Part shown: positions 1 through 7,115 of the stretch, in pieces
Layout: each line of letters begins with the position of its first letter
Numbering within the stretch: the first letter of the stretch is position 1
DNA from: Treponema sp.
Lineage (GTDB): Bacteria > Spirochaetota > Spirochaetia > Treponematales > Breznakiellaceae
Direction of reading: 5' to 3'
Length of the DNA: 14,643 bases
Assembly (NCBI GenBank): GCA_031256115.1
Contig: JAIRRF010000229.1
Location: 1-14,643, forward strand
Made by a program: the position numbers and the translations under genes
The notes under the pieces: model-generated
What the model was told of the DNA's origin: nothing
What the model saw: only the letters and a program-made list of their open reading frames with translations
The model's database searches: none

Positions 1-2
1 AT

Positions 3-422
3 GATGTAAAAAAAGAAGAATTTATCGAATTTGGCTATTTAGTTTTTGAAGGACCATTGAATTTAACTATAGAATTTAATAAGTACAATAATATAGATAT
101 TTGGGACCCATCTTATTTATATAGTTTATGGTATCAATATGGAAGTGATCTTCAAAATGAATGGAGAAAATATTTTTATACAGTGGTACATTGTTTTGGT
201 GGTGACAGAGTAATATATATACCAGAAGCATTTTCATCTTCAGCAATATCGACAAAATATGAATATTATGAAGGTACTTTTGATGAATTAGAAAATGAAT
301 TAAAAAAAGATTTCGGGGATTCAAAAAAAAGATTATCAGAATTATCATATGAGCAATATGATGATTATTTTATTGATATGCTGGATGATATTGATTGGGA
401 TTATAATGCTCCAATGGATTGA
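3..422 (+). CDS. Hypothetical acidic protein, 5' end outside window
   Basis: The reading frame is open from base 3, the first complete codon, to a TGA at 420-422, so the true start lies upstream of the window; a TTG at 57 is only an internal possibility. The visible part is about 139 residues, acidic, rich in Tyr, Trp, Asp and Glu, with no signal peptide, membrane segment or recognised catalytic motif. The C-terminal third is charged and helical-looking (LENELKKDFGDSKKRL) and ends in a very acidic tail. Base composition is far more AT-rich than the rnf genes downstream, which suggests horizontal acquisition. Small acidic Tyr/Trp-rich proteins in AT-rich patches are often immunity proteins of polymorphic toxin systems, but nothing here proves that. 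Function unknown. Confidence 0.6.
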   Translation, partial: DVKKEEFIEFGYLVFEGPLNLTIEFNKYNNIDIWDPSYLYSLWYQYGSDLQNEWRKYFYTVVHCFGGDRVIYIPEAFSSSAISTKYEYYEGTFDELENELKKDFGDSKKRLSELSYEQYDDYFIDMLDDIDWDYNAPMD

Positions 423-460
423 TGAGATTAATATAACAATGGATATATTTTTCTTTATAC

Positions 461-488
461 CCTCAGCGCCTTTGCGTGCTCTGCGTGA
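461..488. repeat. Short GCG-rich motif resembling a dispersed intergenic repeat
   Basis: The core GCGCCTTTGCGTGCTCTGCG carries three spaced TGCG/AGCG units and stands out sharply from the AT-rich DNA on both sides. From memory, near-identical CTCTGCG-type strings recur in intergenic DNA of many unrelated bacteria and give rise to spurious small ORFs with LRxLR-like peptides. Only one copy is present in this window, so its repeat status rests on recollection, not on the sequence here. Confidence 0.35.
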
Positions 489-543
489 TAAACTTCAAGA
501 AAATGTCTTGTACTCAATTATTCAATATAGTAAACTGGAGTAG

Positions 544-657
544 CGGAAACCGGTAACCGAACCGGCAAACCCAAAGGAAAGAGCCATGATTGAAAAGCGG
601 GTAAAGGAATATGAAAAAAATCCCACCAGCTTTGTGCCGCGAAAAAAAAGCAGATGA
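544..657 (+). pseudogene. Possible tail remnant of an addiction-module antitoxin
   Basis: After an in-frame TAG at 541-543 the frame stays open to TGA at 655-657. From an ATG at 586, preceded by a purine-rich AAAGGAAAG, it encodes 23 residues, IEKRVKEYEKNPTSFVP plus a basic end. This resembles the end of the putative addiction-module component family (TIGR02574-like), whose C-terminus typically reads like R-L-x-x-Y-x-x-N-P followed by a WEEV-type ending. Here the conserved ending is replaced by a lysine-rich string over an A-run, as a frameshift would produce, and the N-terminal part is missing. No partner toxin is seen. Could equally be a chance similarity. Confidence 0.3.
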
Positions 658-821
658 AAGCTATTTCCTTATATTAAAACAAATTTGGATATTTTTCTGA
701 CAGGCAGAGGATCTCAGCAAATGTTGTTAATACTATCTTATCTTTTTTAACTGTATAAATGATACATTACCGGAAACAGTGTTCAATGGTGATTTCGGTC
801 AATTAACCTTCTCTAGTACGC

Positions 822-849
822 TTGACTTATGGCAGTGTAATTATATAAT
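822..849 (+). promoter_or_regulatory. Sigma70-type promoter of rnfGEAB
   Basis: TTGACT (822-827) and TATAAT (844-849) are separated by 16 bp, matching the sigma70 consensus 5/6 and 6/6. Predicted transcription start is near 856, leaving a leader of about 20 nt before the TTG start at 876. It makes rnfG the first gene of its transcript rather than an internal gene of a longer rnfCDGEAB operon. Confidence 0.75.
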
Positions 850-875
850 AAGATACAGAAAACAGAGGCTGCCCA

Positions 876-1496
876 TTGAAGTCCAAAAATATTAAACCGT
901 GGGAAATAGTAAAACTGGGATTGATCCTGATGGTCTATACCGCCGCAGCCTGTGTGGGTCTTGCGTTTGTATATGCCAAGACCAAGGCGGTCATTGATAA
1001 GCAGGAAACAGCCAATCTGGAAGCTGCCATAAAGGAACTCTTTCCCGATGCGGACGGCTTTTCGGATATAAAAGGAACCATCCCTAACCATGATTCGGGA
1101 GTTATTTTTGAAAACGAATACCGTATTACCCTGAAGAATAAATTAATCGGTGCCGCAATCCAGGCTTCCGGGGGAGGCTACGGCGGCCCCATCAAAGTGC
1201 TGGTGGGGGTCAAAGCGGATGGAACAATCAGCCGGATTAAAATTATGAGCCATTCAGAAACGCCGGGTTTGGGAGCCAATGCGGAGAAGGCAAATTACTT
1301 TGTGGACAAGAGCGCTGGGATCACCTTTTATGATCAATTTGCCGGCAAGGTAGTTGCCGATCCTTTTGAGCCAAAGAACGATATTATTGCCATTACCGCC
1401 TCGACCATAACCAGCCGGGCTATTTCCGGCATTGTGCGGGTGGTGGGCCGGGCCGCAGCCCAGTGGCTTCTTAGCACAGAAGGGGCACAGCCTTGA
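876..1496 (+). CDS. rnfG: Rnf complex subunit G, covalent-FMN protein
   Basis: RnfG is the periplasmic-side flavin subunit of the Rnf ion-translocating ferredoxin:NAD+ oxidoreductase, passing electrons within the membrane complex. The 206-residue product has one N-terminal membrane helix (about 14-33) followed by an FMN-binding domain. The family motif SETPGLG is at 127-133. The flavinylation motif appears as TASTITS at 174-180, in which Thr177 would be joined to FMN through a phosphoester bond by ApbE. The start is TTG at 876, preceded by AGAGG at 864-868; no ATG fits. The TGA overlaps the TTG of rnfE. No apbE and no rnfC or rnfD are next to it. Length is normal for the family. Confidence 0.93.
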   Translation: MKSKNIKPWEIVKLGLILMVYTAAACVGLAFVYAKTKAVIDKQETANLEAAIKELFPDADGFSDIKGTIPNHDSGVIFENEYRITLKNKLIGAAIQASGGGYGGPIKVLVGVKADGTISRIKIMSHSETPGLGANAEKANYFVDKSAGITFYDQFAGKVVADPFEPKNDIIAITASTITSRAISGIVRVVGRAAAQWLLSTEGAQP

Positions 1497-2224
1497 GCCG
1501 GAAAAATAAAGCCGGTTCCCCAAACCTGGTCCGCATTTTTACCAACGGCATTTTCCGGGATAACCCCCTTCTGGTGTTGATGATAGGCCTTTGTTCAGCT
1601 CTGGCAGTAACAACGGAAGTAGTTAACGGCATAGGTATGGGTCTTTCAATGACCTTTGTGCTTCTTATGTCGGAACTGGTGATCAGCAGTTTCCGTAAAT
1701 TAATCCCCAATTCGATTAGGATCCCGATATTCATCATTGTTATTGCCGCATTTACCACGGTGATCGACTATATATTAAAGGCATATTTTCCGGATCTTTC
1801 CGAATCCCTGGGGGTTTTTATTCCTCTTATAGTTGTGAACTGTATAATAATGGGCCGGGTTGAATCATTCTCTTCCAAACAGCCTCCGCTCCATGTGATC
1901 CTCGATGCTCTGGGTATGGGTCTGGGCTATACCTGGGTTCTTGCAGGAATTGCCCTGATTCGGGAACTATTGGGAAACGGAACTATTTTGGGTTTTGAAA
2001 TAATAAAAGGATATGAGCCTATCCTGTTTTTTACCCTGCCGCCGGGGGGCTTTTTTGTGTTTGCTCTTTTTATCGCCCTGAATCTGGCTTTAAATAAGCG
2101 TTTAAGTTCCGATCAGAGTGGGTCAGACTGCACTTCCTGCCCGGCGCCGGGTTGCCTGGGTTGTATTACGGGAGAAAGACAGGTAGACAGGGCGTCCAGC
2201 AGCAAACCCAGGGAGGACTTATGA
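1493..2224 (+). CDS. rnfE: Rnf complex membrane subunit E
   Basis: Integral membrane subunit of the Rnf pump, homologous to NqrD. It has about six hydrophobic helices. Two conserved intramembrane cysteines are visible, Cys34 in GLCSALAVT and Cys117 in NCIIMGR; with the RnfA pair these hold an iron-sulfur centre in the related complexes. The start is TTG at 1493, overlapping the rnfG stop as TTGA, with AGGGG upstream, which suggests translational coupling. At 243 residues it is somewhat long because of a polar C-terminal extension (from about 204) carrying four cysteines, CTSCPAPGCLGC (213-224). That tail is not part of the core fold and may bind metal, or be a lineage-specific addition. Confidence 0.92.
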   Translation: MSRKNKAGSPNLVRIFTNGIFRDNPLLVLMIGLCSALAVTTEVVNGIGMGLSMTFVLLMSELVISSFRKLIPNSIRIPIFIIVIAAFTTVIDYILKAYFPDLSESLGVFIPLIVVNCIIMGRVESFSSKQPPLHVILDALGMGLGYTWVLAGIALIRELLGNGTILGFEIIKGYEPILFFTLPPGGFFVFALFIALNLALNKRLSSDQSGSDCTSCPAPGCLGCITGERQVDRASSSKPREDL

Positions 2225-2859
2225 TCCTCTTTAAAATATTTATATCAGCCTTTCTTATCGACAACGTGGTCCTTATGCGTTTTCTGGCTCTTTGCCCCTT
2301 TATCGGGATGAGTACCGACGAGGACAAATCAATCGGCATGGGGCTGGCGGTAACTTTTGTAACAGTTTTGGCTACAGCCGTTACCTGGCCTATCTACAAT
2401 TTTGTTCTTTCCAAAGACGGAATCTTCGGCGTCTTTATCATGCCCGGCGGGGTGGAGGGAAGCCTGGAATTTTTACAGATCCTGGTGTTTATTCTGGTGA
2501 TTGCTTCGCTGGTTCAACTGGTGGAATTTTTTCTTAAAAAAATGATACCCGGTCTTTACAGGGCAATGGGAATTTACCTGGCCCTGATTACCACCAACTG
2601 CGCCATTCTGGCAGTAACCCTGGATGCGGTGAACAATACCTGCCCCTTTACCGGAAAGGCATATACTTTTTCAGAAGCCCTTGTATACGCCATTGGGGTG
2701 GCTTTGGGTTTTTTGATTTCCCTTCTATTGCTGGCGGGAATCCGGCGGCGGATCAAAACCAGCCCGGTTCCGGCCTTTCTTAAAGGGACGCCGATCCTCT
2801 TTGTATGTTCTTCTCTCCTTTCCCTGGCTTTTATGGGTTTTGGAGGTTTAGTTAAGTGA
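2221..2859 (+). CDS. rnfA: Rnf complex membrane subunit A
   Basis: Integral membrane subunit of Rnf, homologous to NqrE and paired with RnfE in an inverted-topology heterodimer. The 212-residue product has about six hydrophobic helices. The conserved cysteines are Cys25 (ALCPFIG) and Cys127 (TTNCAIL). The start chosen is ATG at 2221, because GGGAGG at 2211-2216 lies 4 nt before it and it overlaps the rnfE stop as ATGA; an upstream in-frame start at 2152 would only read the rnfE tail in another frame. The protein is slightly longer than the usual 190 or so residues, the excess falling in a connecting loop (about 60-85). It ends by overlapping the rnfB start. Confidence 0.93.
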   Translation: MILFKIFISAFLIDNVVLMRFLALCPFIGMSTDEDKSIGMGLAVTFVTVLATAVTWPIYNFVLSKDGIFGVFIMPGGVEGSLEFLQILVFILVIASLVQLVEFFLKKMIPGLYRAMGIYLALITTNCAILAVTLDAVNNTCPFTGKAYTFSEALVYAIGVALGFLISLLLLAGIRRRIKTSPVPAFLKGTPILFVCSSLLSLAFMGFGGLVK

Positions 2860-3662
2860 TCATGATTATTTTGATCACTGCGGCGGTGGCTGCCTGTATT
2901 GCTTTGATCCTTGGGCTGGCCCTGGGTTTATTCAGGGAACTTTTTAAGGTAGAAGAAGACCCCCTTATTGAAACGATCCGGGAAGTCCTGCCGGGGGCAA
3001 ACTGCGGAGGCTGCGGTTTTCCCGGCTGCGACGGTTATGCCGCAGCGGTAGCTGCCGGGGGGGATATTAGCCAATGCAGCGCCGGGGGCAAAGCAACGAT
3101 TGACAGCCTGGCGGAGATTATGGGAGTCAGTGCTGCGGCGCATAAGCCCCTGGTTCCGGTATGTTGCTGTCTGGGAGACAGCGGCATTGCAGAAAAACGT
3201 GGATTATATACGGGCATTTCCACCTGCCAGGGGGCTAAACTTGCGGGGGGAACCAAGCTTTGTAATTGGGGCTGTATTGGCTTTGGAGACTGCGTTACTG
3301 TTTGTAAATTCGACGCCATCTCTATGGGAAGCGGCGGCCTGCCCGCGGTTAACTGGGGAAAATGTACCGGCTGCAAAGCCTGTGTAAATGAATGCCCCCA
3401 GGGGATACTCCGGATGATCCCCAAAGACAAAAAAATTGTTCTGGCCCTTTGTACCAACCGGAACCCAATCCGCTCCGCAATCAGAAAAACCTGCCGTCTT
3501 GGATGCATCAAATGCGGGATCTGCGTAAAGCAGTGCCCGGAACAGTGTATAATAATTAACAACGGAATTCCCCTGGTTGATTACAACAAGTGCAATGCCT
3601 GCGGAACCTGCGAACAAAAGTGCCCCACTAAAATTATGCGTGCCTTCGGCCCGCGAACGTAA
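2856..3662 (+). CDS. rnfB: Rnf complex polyferredoxin subunit B
   Basis: RnfB is the cytoplasmic iron-sulfur subunit thought to accept electrons from reduced ferredoxin. The 268-residue product has an N-terminal membrane anchor (about 3-26), then the Fe4 domain with Cys50, 53, 58 and 74 (NCGGCGFPGC). Ferredoxin-type groups follow: Cys136/140/146/150, Cys170/173/176/180, Cys217/220/223/227 and Cys246/249/252/256. An extra triple cysteine (103-105) lies between them. This predicts up to five 4Fe-4S clusters, more than the short gammaproteobacterial RsxB and closer to clostridial-type RnfB. The GTG start at 2856 overlaps the rnfA stop as GTGA, with GGAGG at 2841-2845; an ATG at 2862 is too far from that site. 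Last gene of the operon. Confidence 0.95.
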   Translation: MIMIILITAAVAACIALILGLALGLFRELFKVEEDPLIETIREVLPGANCGGCGFPGCDGYAAAVAAGGDISQCSAGGKATIDSLAEIMGVSAAAHKPLVPVCCCLGDSGIAEKRGLYTGISTCQGAKLAGGTKLCNWGCIGFGDCVTVCKFDAISMGSGGLPAVNWGKCTGCKACVNECPQGILRMIPKDKKIVLALCTNRNPIRSAIRKTCRLGCIKCGICVKQCPEQCIIINNGIPLVDYNKCNACGTCEQKCPTKIMRAFGPRT

Positions 3663-3669
3663 GGAATGA

Positions 3670-4884
3670 CTATTTAAGTTCGCCGCCAGGGCGGCGTGTG
3701 TATGCGTATTTTGTAAATAACTTCATTCTGTTCTTTAATACAAGCAGCAGGCAAATTAAGATTGCCGCAAACAGCAGACAGCTTCTGTATCCCCAGCCTG
3801 CGCCTGCCCATTGATTGATGTAGCCCATTACAAGCTGAATCCCCGCATTTAAAAGACCGGCAATGGCAATAATGGCACTGGTCATAATCGGAGCGTTATT
3901 TCCAAAATAGCCTATGGCAACAGCCATAAGGGTGGGCCAAAAGATGGCCAGAAAAAACCCAAGCAGGGGCAGTACATAGATCCCCGTTTCCCCCAGAGCA
4001 AAGCCGGTAATAAAAATTGCAGAACAAATCAAAACGGCTCCGATAAGGCTGTTCATGTACCCGATCTTTTCGATAATAAAACCGCTTGTTAAACGGGAAA
4101 GAGTAAATAAAATAAAAAAAACAGAAACAAAGTTTGCGCCTCTGGTGGTGGGATCCATGCCATACAGATCCTGGAAGTACAGCCCTCCCCAGTTAGGGGA
4201 AGCCATCTCCAGGCCAATCATAACACCCAGGGTAATGCCGAAGATCCAGACAGAAGGAGTTTTAAGGGCGCTGATATAACCAAGGTTCTTTTGTGCCGCT
4301 TCCCCTTTTGCGGCAGGAAATTTTGCAAAAATTAAGGGGATAAAGATGATCAATACCAGCGGTACAGAAAGAAGATATATCTGCCGCCATTGCATGCCCA
4401 ATCCCGCCGGGTCCGCAAGTATTCCCGCCGCCTTAGGACCCGCAATGGCCCCTGCGCCGTACATAAAATGAAGCAGACTCATCATCAGGGCTGCCTTTTT
4501 AATAAAAAGCTGGGTTGCCACGCCGTTCACTGCAATTTCGAAAATACCAAAGCCGGCAAACAGAAAAAATAACGAAGAGGCCGCTGTCCAAAAACCGGGC
4601 ATAAGATAAATCGATGACAGGGCCAGGAGCGAACAGGTTAAGCCGAAAAAATAAATTTTCTTTGCTCCAAAATGTCCCAGCATAAATCCTGCGGCAACCA
4701 CAAAGAGGGTATAGCTGATTGAAAGGATCGAAATCATCATGCCCTGGGTTTCATAGGAGACATCAAATTCATTTTTTATTAGTGGGTAAGAAACGCCTTT
4801 AATGTTTTCCAGGAATCCAAAGACAAACATGGTCCCGTAAAGAATGAACATTAAAAGTGTCCGGGATTTTTTTGTTTGCTCCAT
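3670..4884 (-). CDS. MFS transporter, FucP-like sugar permease family
   Basis: Twelve-helix major facilitator of 404 residues. The pattern resembles the fucose:H+ symporter (FHS/FucP) branch: loop LGHFGAKKI between helices 2 and 3, NGVATQLF, then HFMYGAGAIAGP in the middle of the N-terminal half, a position where FucP-type permeases carry a small-residue motif. A polar central loop (about 190-205) separates the halves. The C-terminus is short and basic. The substrate cannot be read from sequence; a sugar or related solute is the best guess. It converges on rnfB with only 7 bp between the stop codons and is divergent from the chemoreceptor gene. No clear ribosome-binding site precedes the ATG. 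Confidence 0.8.
   Translation of the reverse strand: MEQTKKSRTLLMFILYGTMFVFGFLENIKGVSYPLIKNEFDVSYETQGMMISILSISYTLFVVAAGFMLGHFGAKKIYFFGLTCSLLALSSIYLMPGFWTAASSLFFLFAGFGIFEIAVNGVATQLFIKKAALMMSLLHFMYGAGAIAGPKAAGILADPAGLGMQWRQIYLLSVPLVLIIFIPLIFAKFPAAKGEAAQKNLGYISALKTPSVWIFGITLGVMIGLEMASPNWGGLYFQDLYGMDPTTRGANFVSVFFILFTLSRLTSGFIIEKIGYMNSLIGAVLICSAIFITGFALGETGIYVLPLLGFFLAIFWPTLMAVAIGYFGNNAPIMTSAIIAIAGLLNAGIQLVMGYINQWAGAGWGYRSCLLFAAILICLLLVLKNRMKLFTKYAYTRRPGGELK
3681..3696. other. GC-rich hairpin in the convergent rnfB/MFS junction
   Basis: CGCCGC and GCGGCG form a 6-bp perfect stem around a CAGG loop. It lies inside the last codons of the MFS gene and 18 bp past the rnfB stop. There is no T-run on either side, so it is not a canonical intrinsic terminator, though it could slow polymerase arriving from rnfB. 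Confidence 0.3.
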
Positions 4885-4906
4885 AGAATGCCATCATAGC
4901 CGGATA

Positions 4907-4935
4907 TGGACTTTTATTCCACACAAAAGTATACT
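4907..4935 (+). promoter_or_regulatory. Putative sigma70 promoter of the chemoreceptor gene
   Basis: TGGACT (4907-4912) and TATACT (4930-4935) are 17 bp apart, giving 4/6 and 5/6 matches. The expected transcription start near 4942 falls just before the 30-nt palindrome, so that hairpin would lie at the very 5' end of the mRNA. The -10 is within AGTATACT, a self-complementary octamer, so a weak signal also exists on the other strand towards the MFS gene. Confidence 0.5.
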
Positions 4936-4943
4936 ACCGTTGG

Positions 4944-4973
4944 CATCTCTAAAAACTTCAGTTTTTAGAGATG
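4944..4973. repeat. 30-nt palindrome, copy 1, in chemoreceptor leader
   Basis: A 13-bp perfect inverted repeat surrounds a TTCA centre. The core CTAAAAACTTCAGTTTTTAG is shared with a second copy at 7906-7935 in the opposite orientation. The outer four bases differ between copies but remain self-complementary (CATC/GATG here, AACT/AGTT there). It sits between divergent genes, so it is not placed as a terminator. An operator, an RNA hairpin in the leader or a dispersed palindromic repeat all remain possible. Confidence 0.8.
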
Positions 4974-5008
4974 AACCTCTGTAAAATGCATGTTATTCAG
5001 GAGCAAAA

Positions 5009-7084
5009 ATGAAAAAACGTGTTTCTCTTTCACTTCAGGTTTCAGTCCTCTGTGTTCTTCTTGTAATAGTGGTAGCCGCCACAGTATCAACTATCTTCAT
5101 GGTCAGAATCAGCCGTCTTACCGAAGACGATCTAAAAACCCAGGCGGACATCACCATGCAGTATCTGAATGCCGATCTGCTCCAGGCTTTGACGCCCTTT
5201 ATCGACATGATAGAAAACAGCGCTGCAATTGTCAATAACCTTCCCTCCAATGAATTAATGGCAGACATAATGGGACGAATCACCAAATCGGTTCCGGATT
5301 CCTTCGATATGTACTATGGCTCGGTTGTTTCAAGACATGCTCCGGATGGTTTTTATGTTGATTCCGGGTATTGGGATCCTCCGCCGGAATGGGACCCCCC
5401 GAACCGCCCCTGGTATCAGGCGGCAATGGCAAAACCGGATAAGGTTGTGCTGGTTGATCCCTATGTGGATGAAGAAACAAATCAAACAGTTATTACCGTT
5501 TCCCGTACTGTCAGAAATGATGCCGGGATTATTACCGGCGTTATTGCTGTTGATGTAATGATGGAAAAAATTGCAGAAATTGTTACCGGGGAAAGAATTA
5601 CGGAAGACGGAACAACAGTTCTGGTTGATCGTGAGGGGCTTTTTATTTTCCATCCGGACCAATCTTTTGTACTGGAGAAAAATCTGTTTGTTGAAATGCC
5701 GTCAATCAGGAAAGAAACCGTGCTGGGCGATGATGTCACAGTGGTTTTTCAGGATAACAACTACATCTGCTCCGCTCCTGTGCGGGGGACCGAATGGTTC
5801 CTGCTTTCTACCGGTTCTTTGATTCCGCTTAAAAATGAAATCCGCCGGCTGTTGATTTTTGTTATTGCGGTAGTGCTGGGTATTGCGGCGCTGTCCGCCG
5901 TAGTAGCCCTGATCTTAAGCCAGAGACTTACCAAACCTTTTAAACAGCTTGCCGCCGGTTTTGATGTGATTGCCAAAGGGGATCTTACCGCCGTTTCACC
6001 TGATTATGCTTCCAAGGAGGCATCCTCTTTGTCCAATGGTTTTAATCAATTTTCCGGCGGGATCAGTTCCATGATAAAAGAAGTAAAAGACTCTTCGGGG
6101 AATATTAAAAAAGTAGCGGATGATCTTGCCTCTTCAATAGCCGAAGCCTCCAGGGCTACTGCCATGGTTAAGGAAGGAGTGGACTCCATCAGAAACGATG
6201 TGGGCAGGGAAAATGAATCAATTGCCCAAACCGAATCAGCCATTAACAGAGTAACGGAAGAAATAAACAGGCTTAACAGCAAGATTAGGGAACAAAGCAA
6301 CCAAATAAACGGATCTTCATCGGCCATAGAAGAGATGGTAGCCAGTATTCATTCAATCGAAAAAAGCATTGTAACGGTAAATACCCACATTGGCGAACTG
6401 GTGGAATCATCCCTGGAAGAAAAGAAACGTCTTTCCAAAGCGGCGGAGGCAGCCAAATTGGTGGGGCAGGAATCACAGGCCCTGGCGGAAATGAACGAGG
6501 TTATTTCCAATATTGCTACCCAGACAAATCTTCTTTCCATGAACGCCGCCATTGAAGCTGCCCATGCGGGAGAATCAGGCAAGGGCTTTGCGGTTGTTGC
6601 CCAGGAAATACGGAAACTTTCGGAGACCACGGCTCAGCAGGTTAAGGGTTCTGGAGAAGCCCTGCTTTCAATTCAGAAACAAATCCGCGGGATTGCCGAA
6701 TCTTCTGCCCATGTGGAACAGTCCTTTGACGGCATGATTGGGATTATCCGGGAAATTGAACAGCTTTCTGCAATCCTGAAAACCGCCGCGGAAGAACAGG
6801 GCCTGGGCTCCCGCCAGTTACTGGATTCAATTACCGCAATTAATACTATTACCACAGATGTTGAATCAGGAGCCGTTTCCATGCAATCCAGCGCGGGAGA
6901 GGCCGTGTCCGCCTGCCGGAGCCTGACAGAATTAAGCCGCAGTGTGGCGGAGTCAGTGGGCAAATGCTCCCAGGGAGTTTCCTCTCTTGCCGATGATACA
7001 CAGATGGTTAGTTTAGCTGCAGAAAATGCTGCTGTTGGCGTAGAAATGCTGGAAAAATCCGTGAATCATTTTATTACCAGATAA
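5009..7084 (+). CDS. Methyl-accepting chemotaxis protein with dCache sensor
   Basis: Transmembrane chemoreceptor of 691 residues. Helix 1 spans about 9-31, an extracytoplasmic dCache_1-type sensor about 35-275, helix 2 about 281-303, HAMP about 304-360, and a long cytoplasmic coiled coil follows. The sensor shows the RPWYQAA (133-139) and DPYVDEETNQ (150-159) signatures of small-molecule-binding dCache domains. The signalling tip is intact: NLLSMNAAIEAAHAGESGKG (507-526) followed by FAVVAQEIRKLSE, the CheA/CheW contact region. There is no C-terminal CheR-binding pentapeptide. ATG at 5009 has AGGAG 5 nt upstream. The gene is followed 31 nt later by an Aat-like gene. Ligand is not identifiable; amino acids or organic acids are common for this sensor type. 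Confidence 0.93.
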   Translation: MKKRVSLSLQVSVLCVLLVIVVAATVSTIFMVRISRLTEDDLKTQADITMQYLNADLLQALTPFIDMIENSAAIVNNLPSNELMADIMGRITKSVPDSFDMYYGSVVSRHAPDGFYVDSGYWDPPPEWDPPNRPWYQAAMAKPDKVVLVDPYVDEETNQTVITVSRTVRNDAGIITGVIAVDVMMEKIAEIVTGERITEDGTTVLVDREGLFIFHPDQSFVLEKNLFVEMPSIRKETVLGDDVTVVFQDNNYICSAPVRGTEWFLLSTGSLIPLKNEIRRLLIFVIAVVLGIAALSAVVALILSQRLTKPFKQLAAGFDVIAKGDLTAVSPDYASKEASSLSNGFNQFSGGISSMIKEVKDSSGNIKKVADDLASSIAEASRATAMVKEGVDSIRNDVGRENESIAQTESAINRVTEEINRLNSKIREQSNQINGSSSAIEEMVASIHSIEKSIVTVNTHIGELVESSLEEKKRLSKAAEAAKLVGQESQALAEMNEVISNIATQTNLLSMNAAIEAAHAGESGKGFAVVAQEIRKLSETTAQQVKGSGEALLSIQKQIRGIAESSAHVEQSFDGMIGIIREIEQLSAILKTAAEEQGLGSRQLLDSITAINTITTDVESGAVSMQSSAGEAVSACRSLTELSRSVAESVGKCSQGVSSLADDTQMVSLAAENAAVGVEMLEKSVNHFITR

Positions 7085-7115
7085 ATGACGGTTAATTACT
7101 CTGGATACATCTGCC

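Larger units (their letters stand above)
423..821. other. Gene-poor stretch with decayed or repeat-like DNA
   Basis: No intact gene is convincing between the AT-rich partial ORF and the rnf promoter. The stretch contains a GCG-rich repeat-like motif (about 461-488), a short frame resembling the tail of an addiction-module antitoxin (544-657), and a 720-815 segment with short imperfect repeats (GTTCAAT and GGTCAAT, 15 bp apart) and a small TGTAT/ATACA hairpin near 752-766. Composition shifts from very AT-rich on the left to moderate on the right. The mix of fragments suggests a rearrangement or insertion scar next to the rnf operon. Confidence 0.5.

Noticed and set aside
349..543. Plus-strand 64-residue ORF overlapping the AT-rich gene end
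   Set aside because: It overlaps the longer 3-422 frame, has low-complexity hydrophobic content and runs through the GCG-rich repeat-like motif, which commonly creates spurious ORFs.
3035..3562. Minus-strand ORF of 175 residues opposite rnfB
   Set aside because: A shadow of the cysteine-rich rnfB frame; no domain and no ribosome-binding site supporting it.
3681..3696. GC hairpin as an intrinsic terminator of rnfB
   Set aside because: There is no T-run after the stem on either strand, so only a weak structural note is justified.
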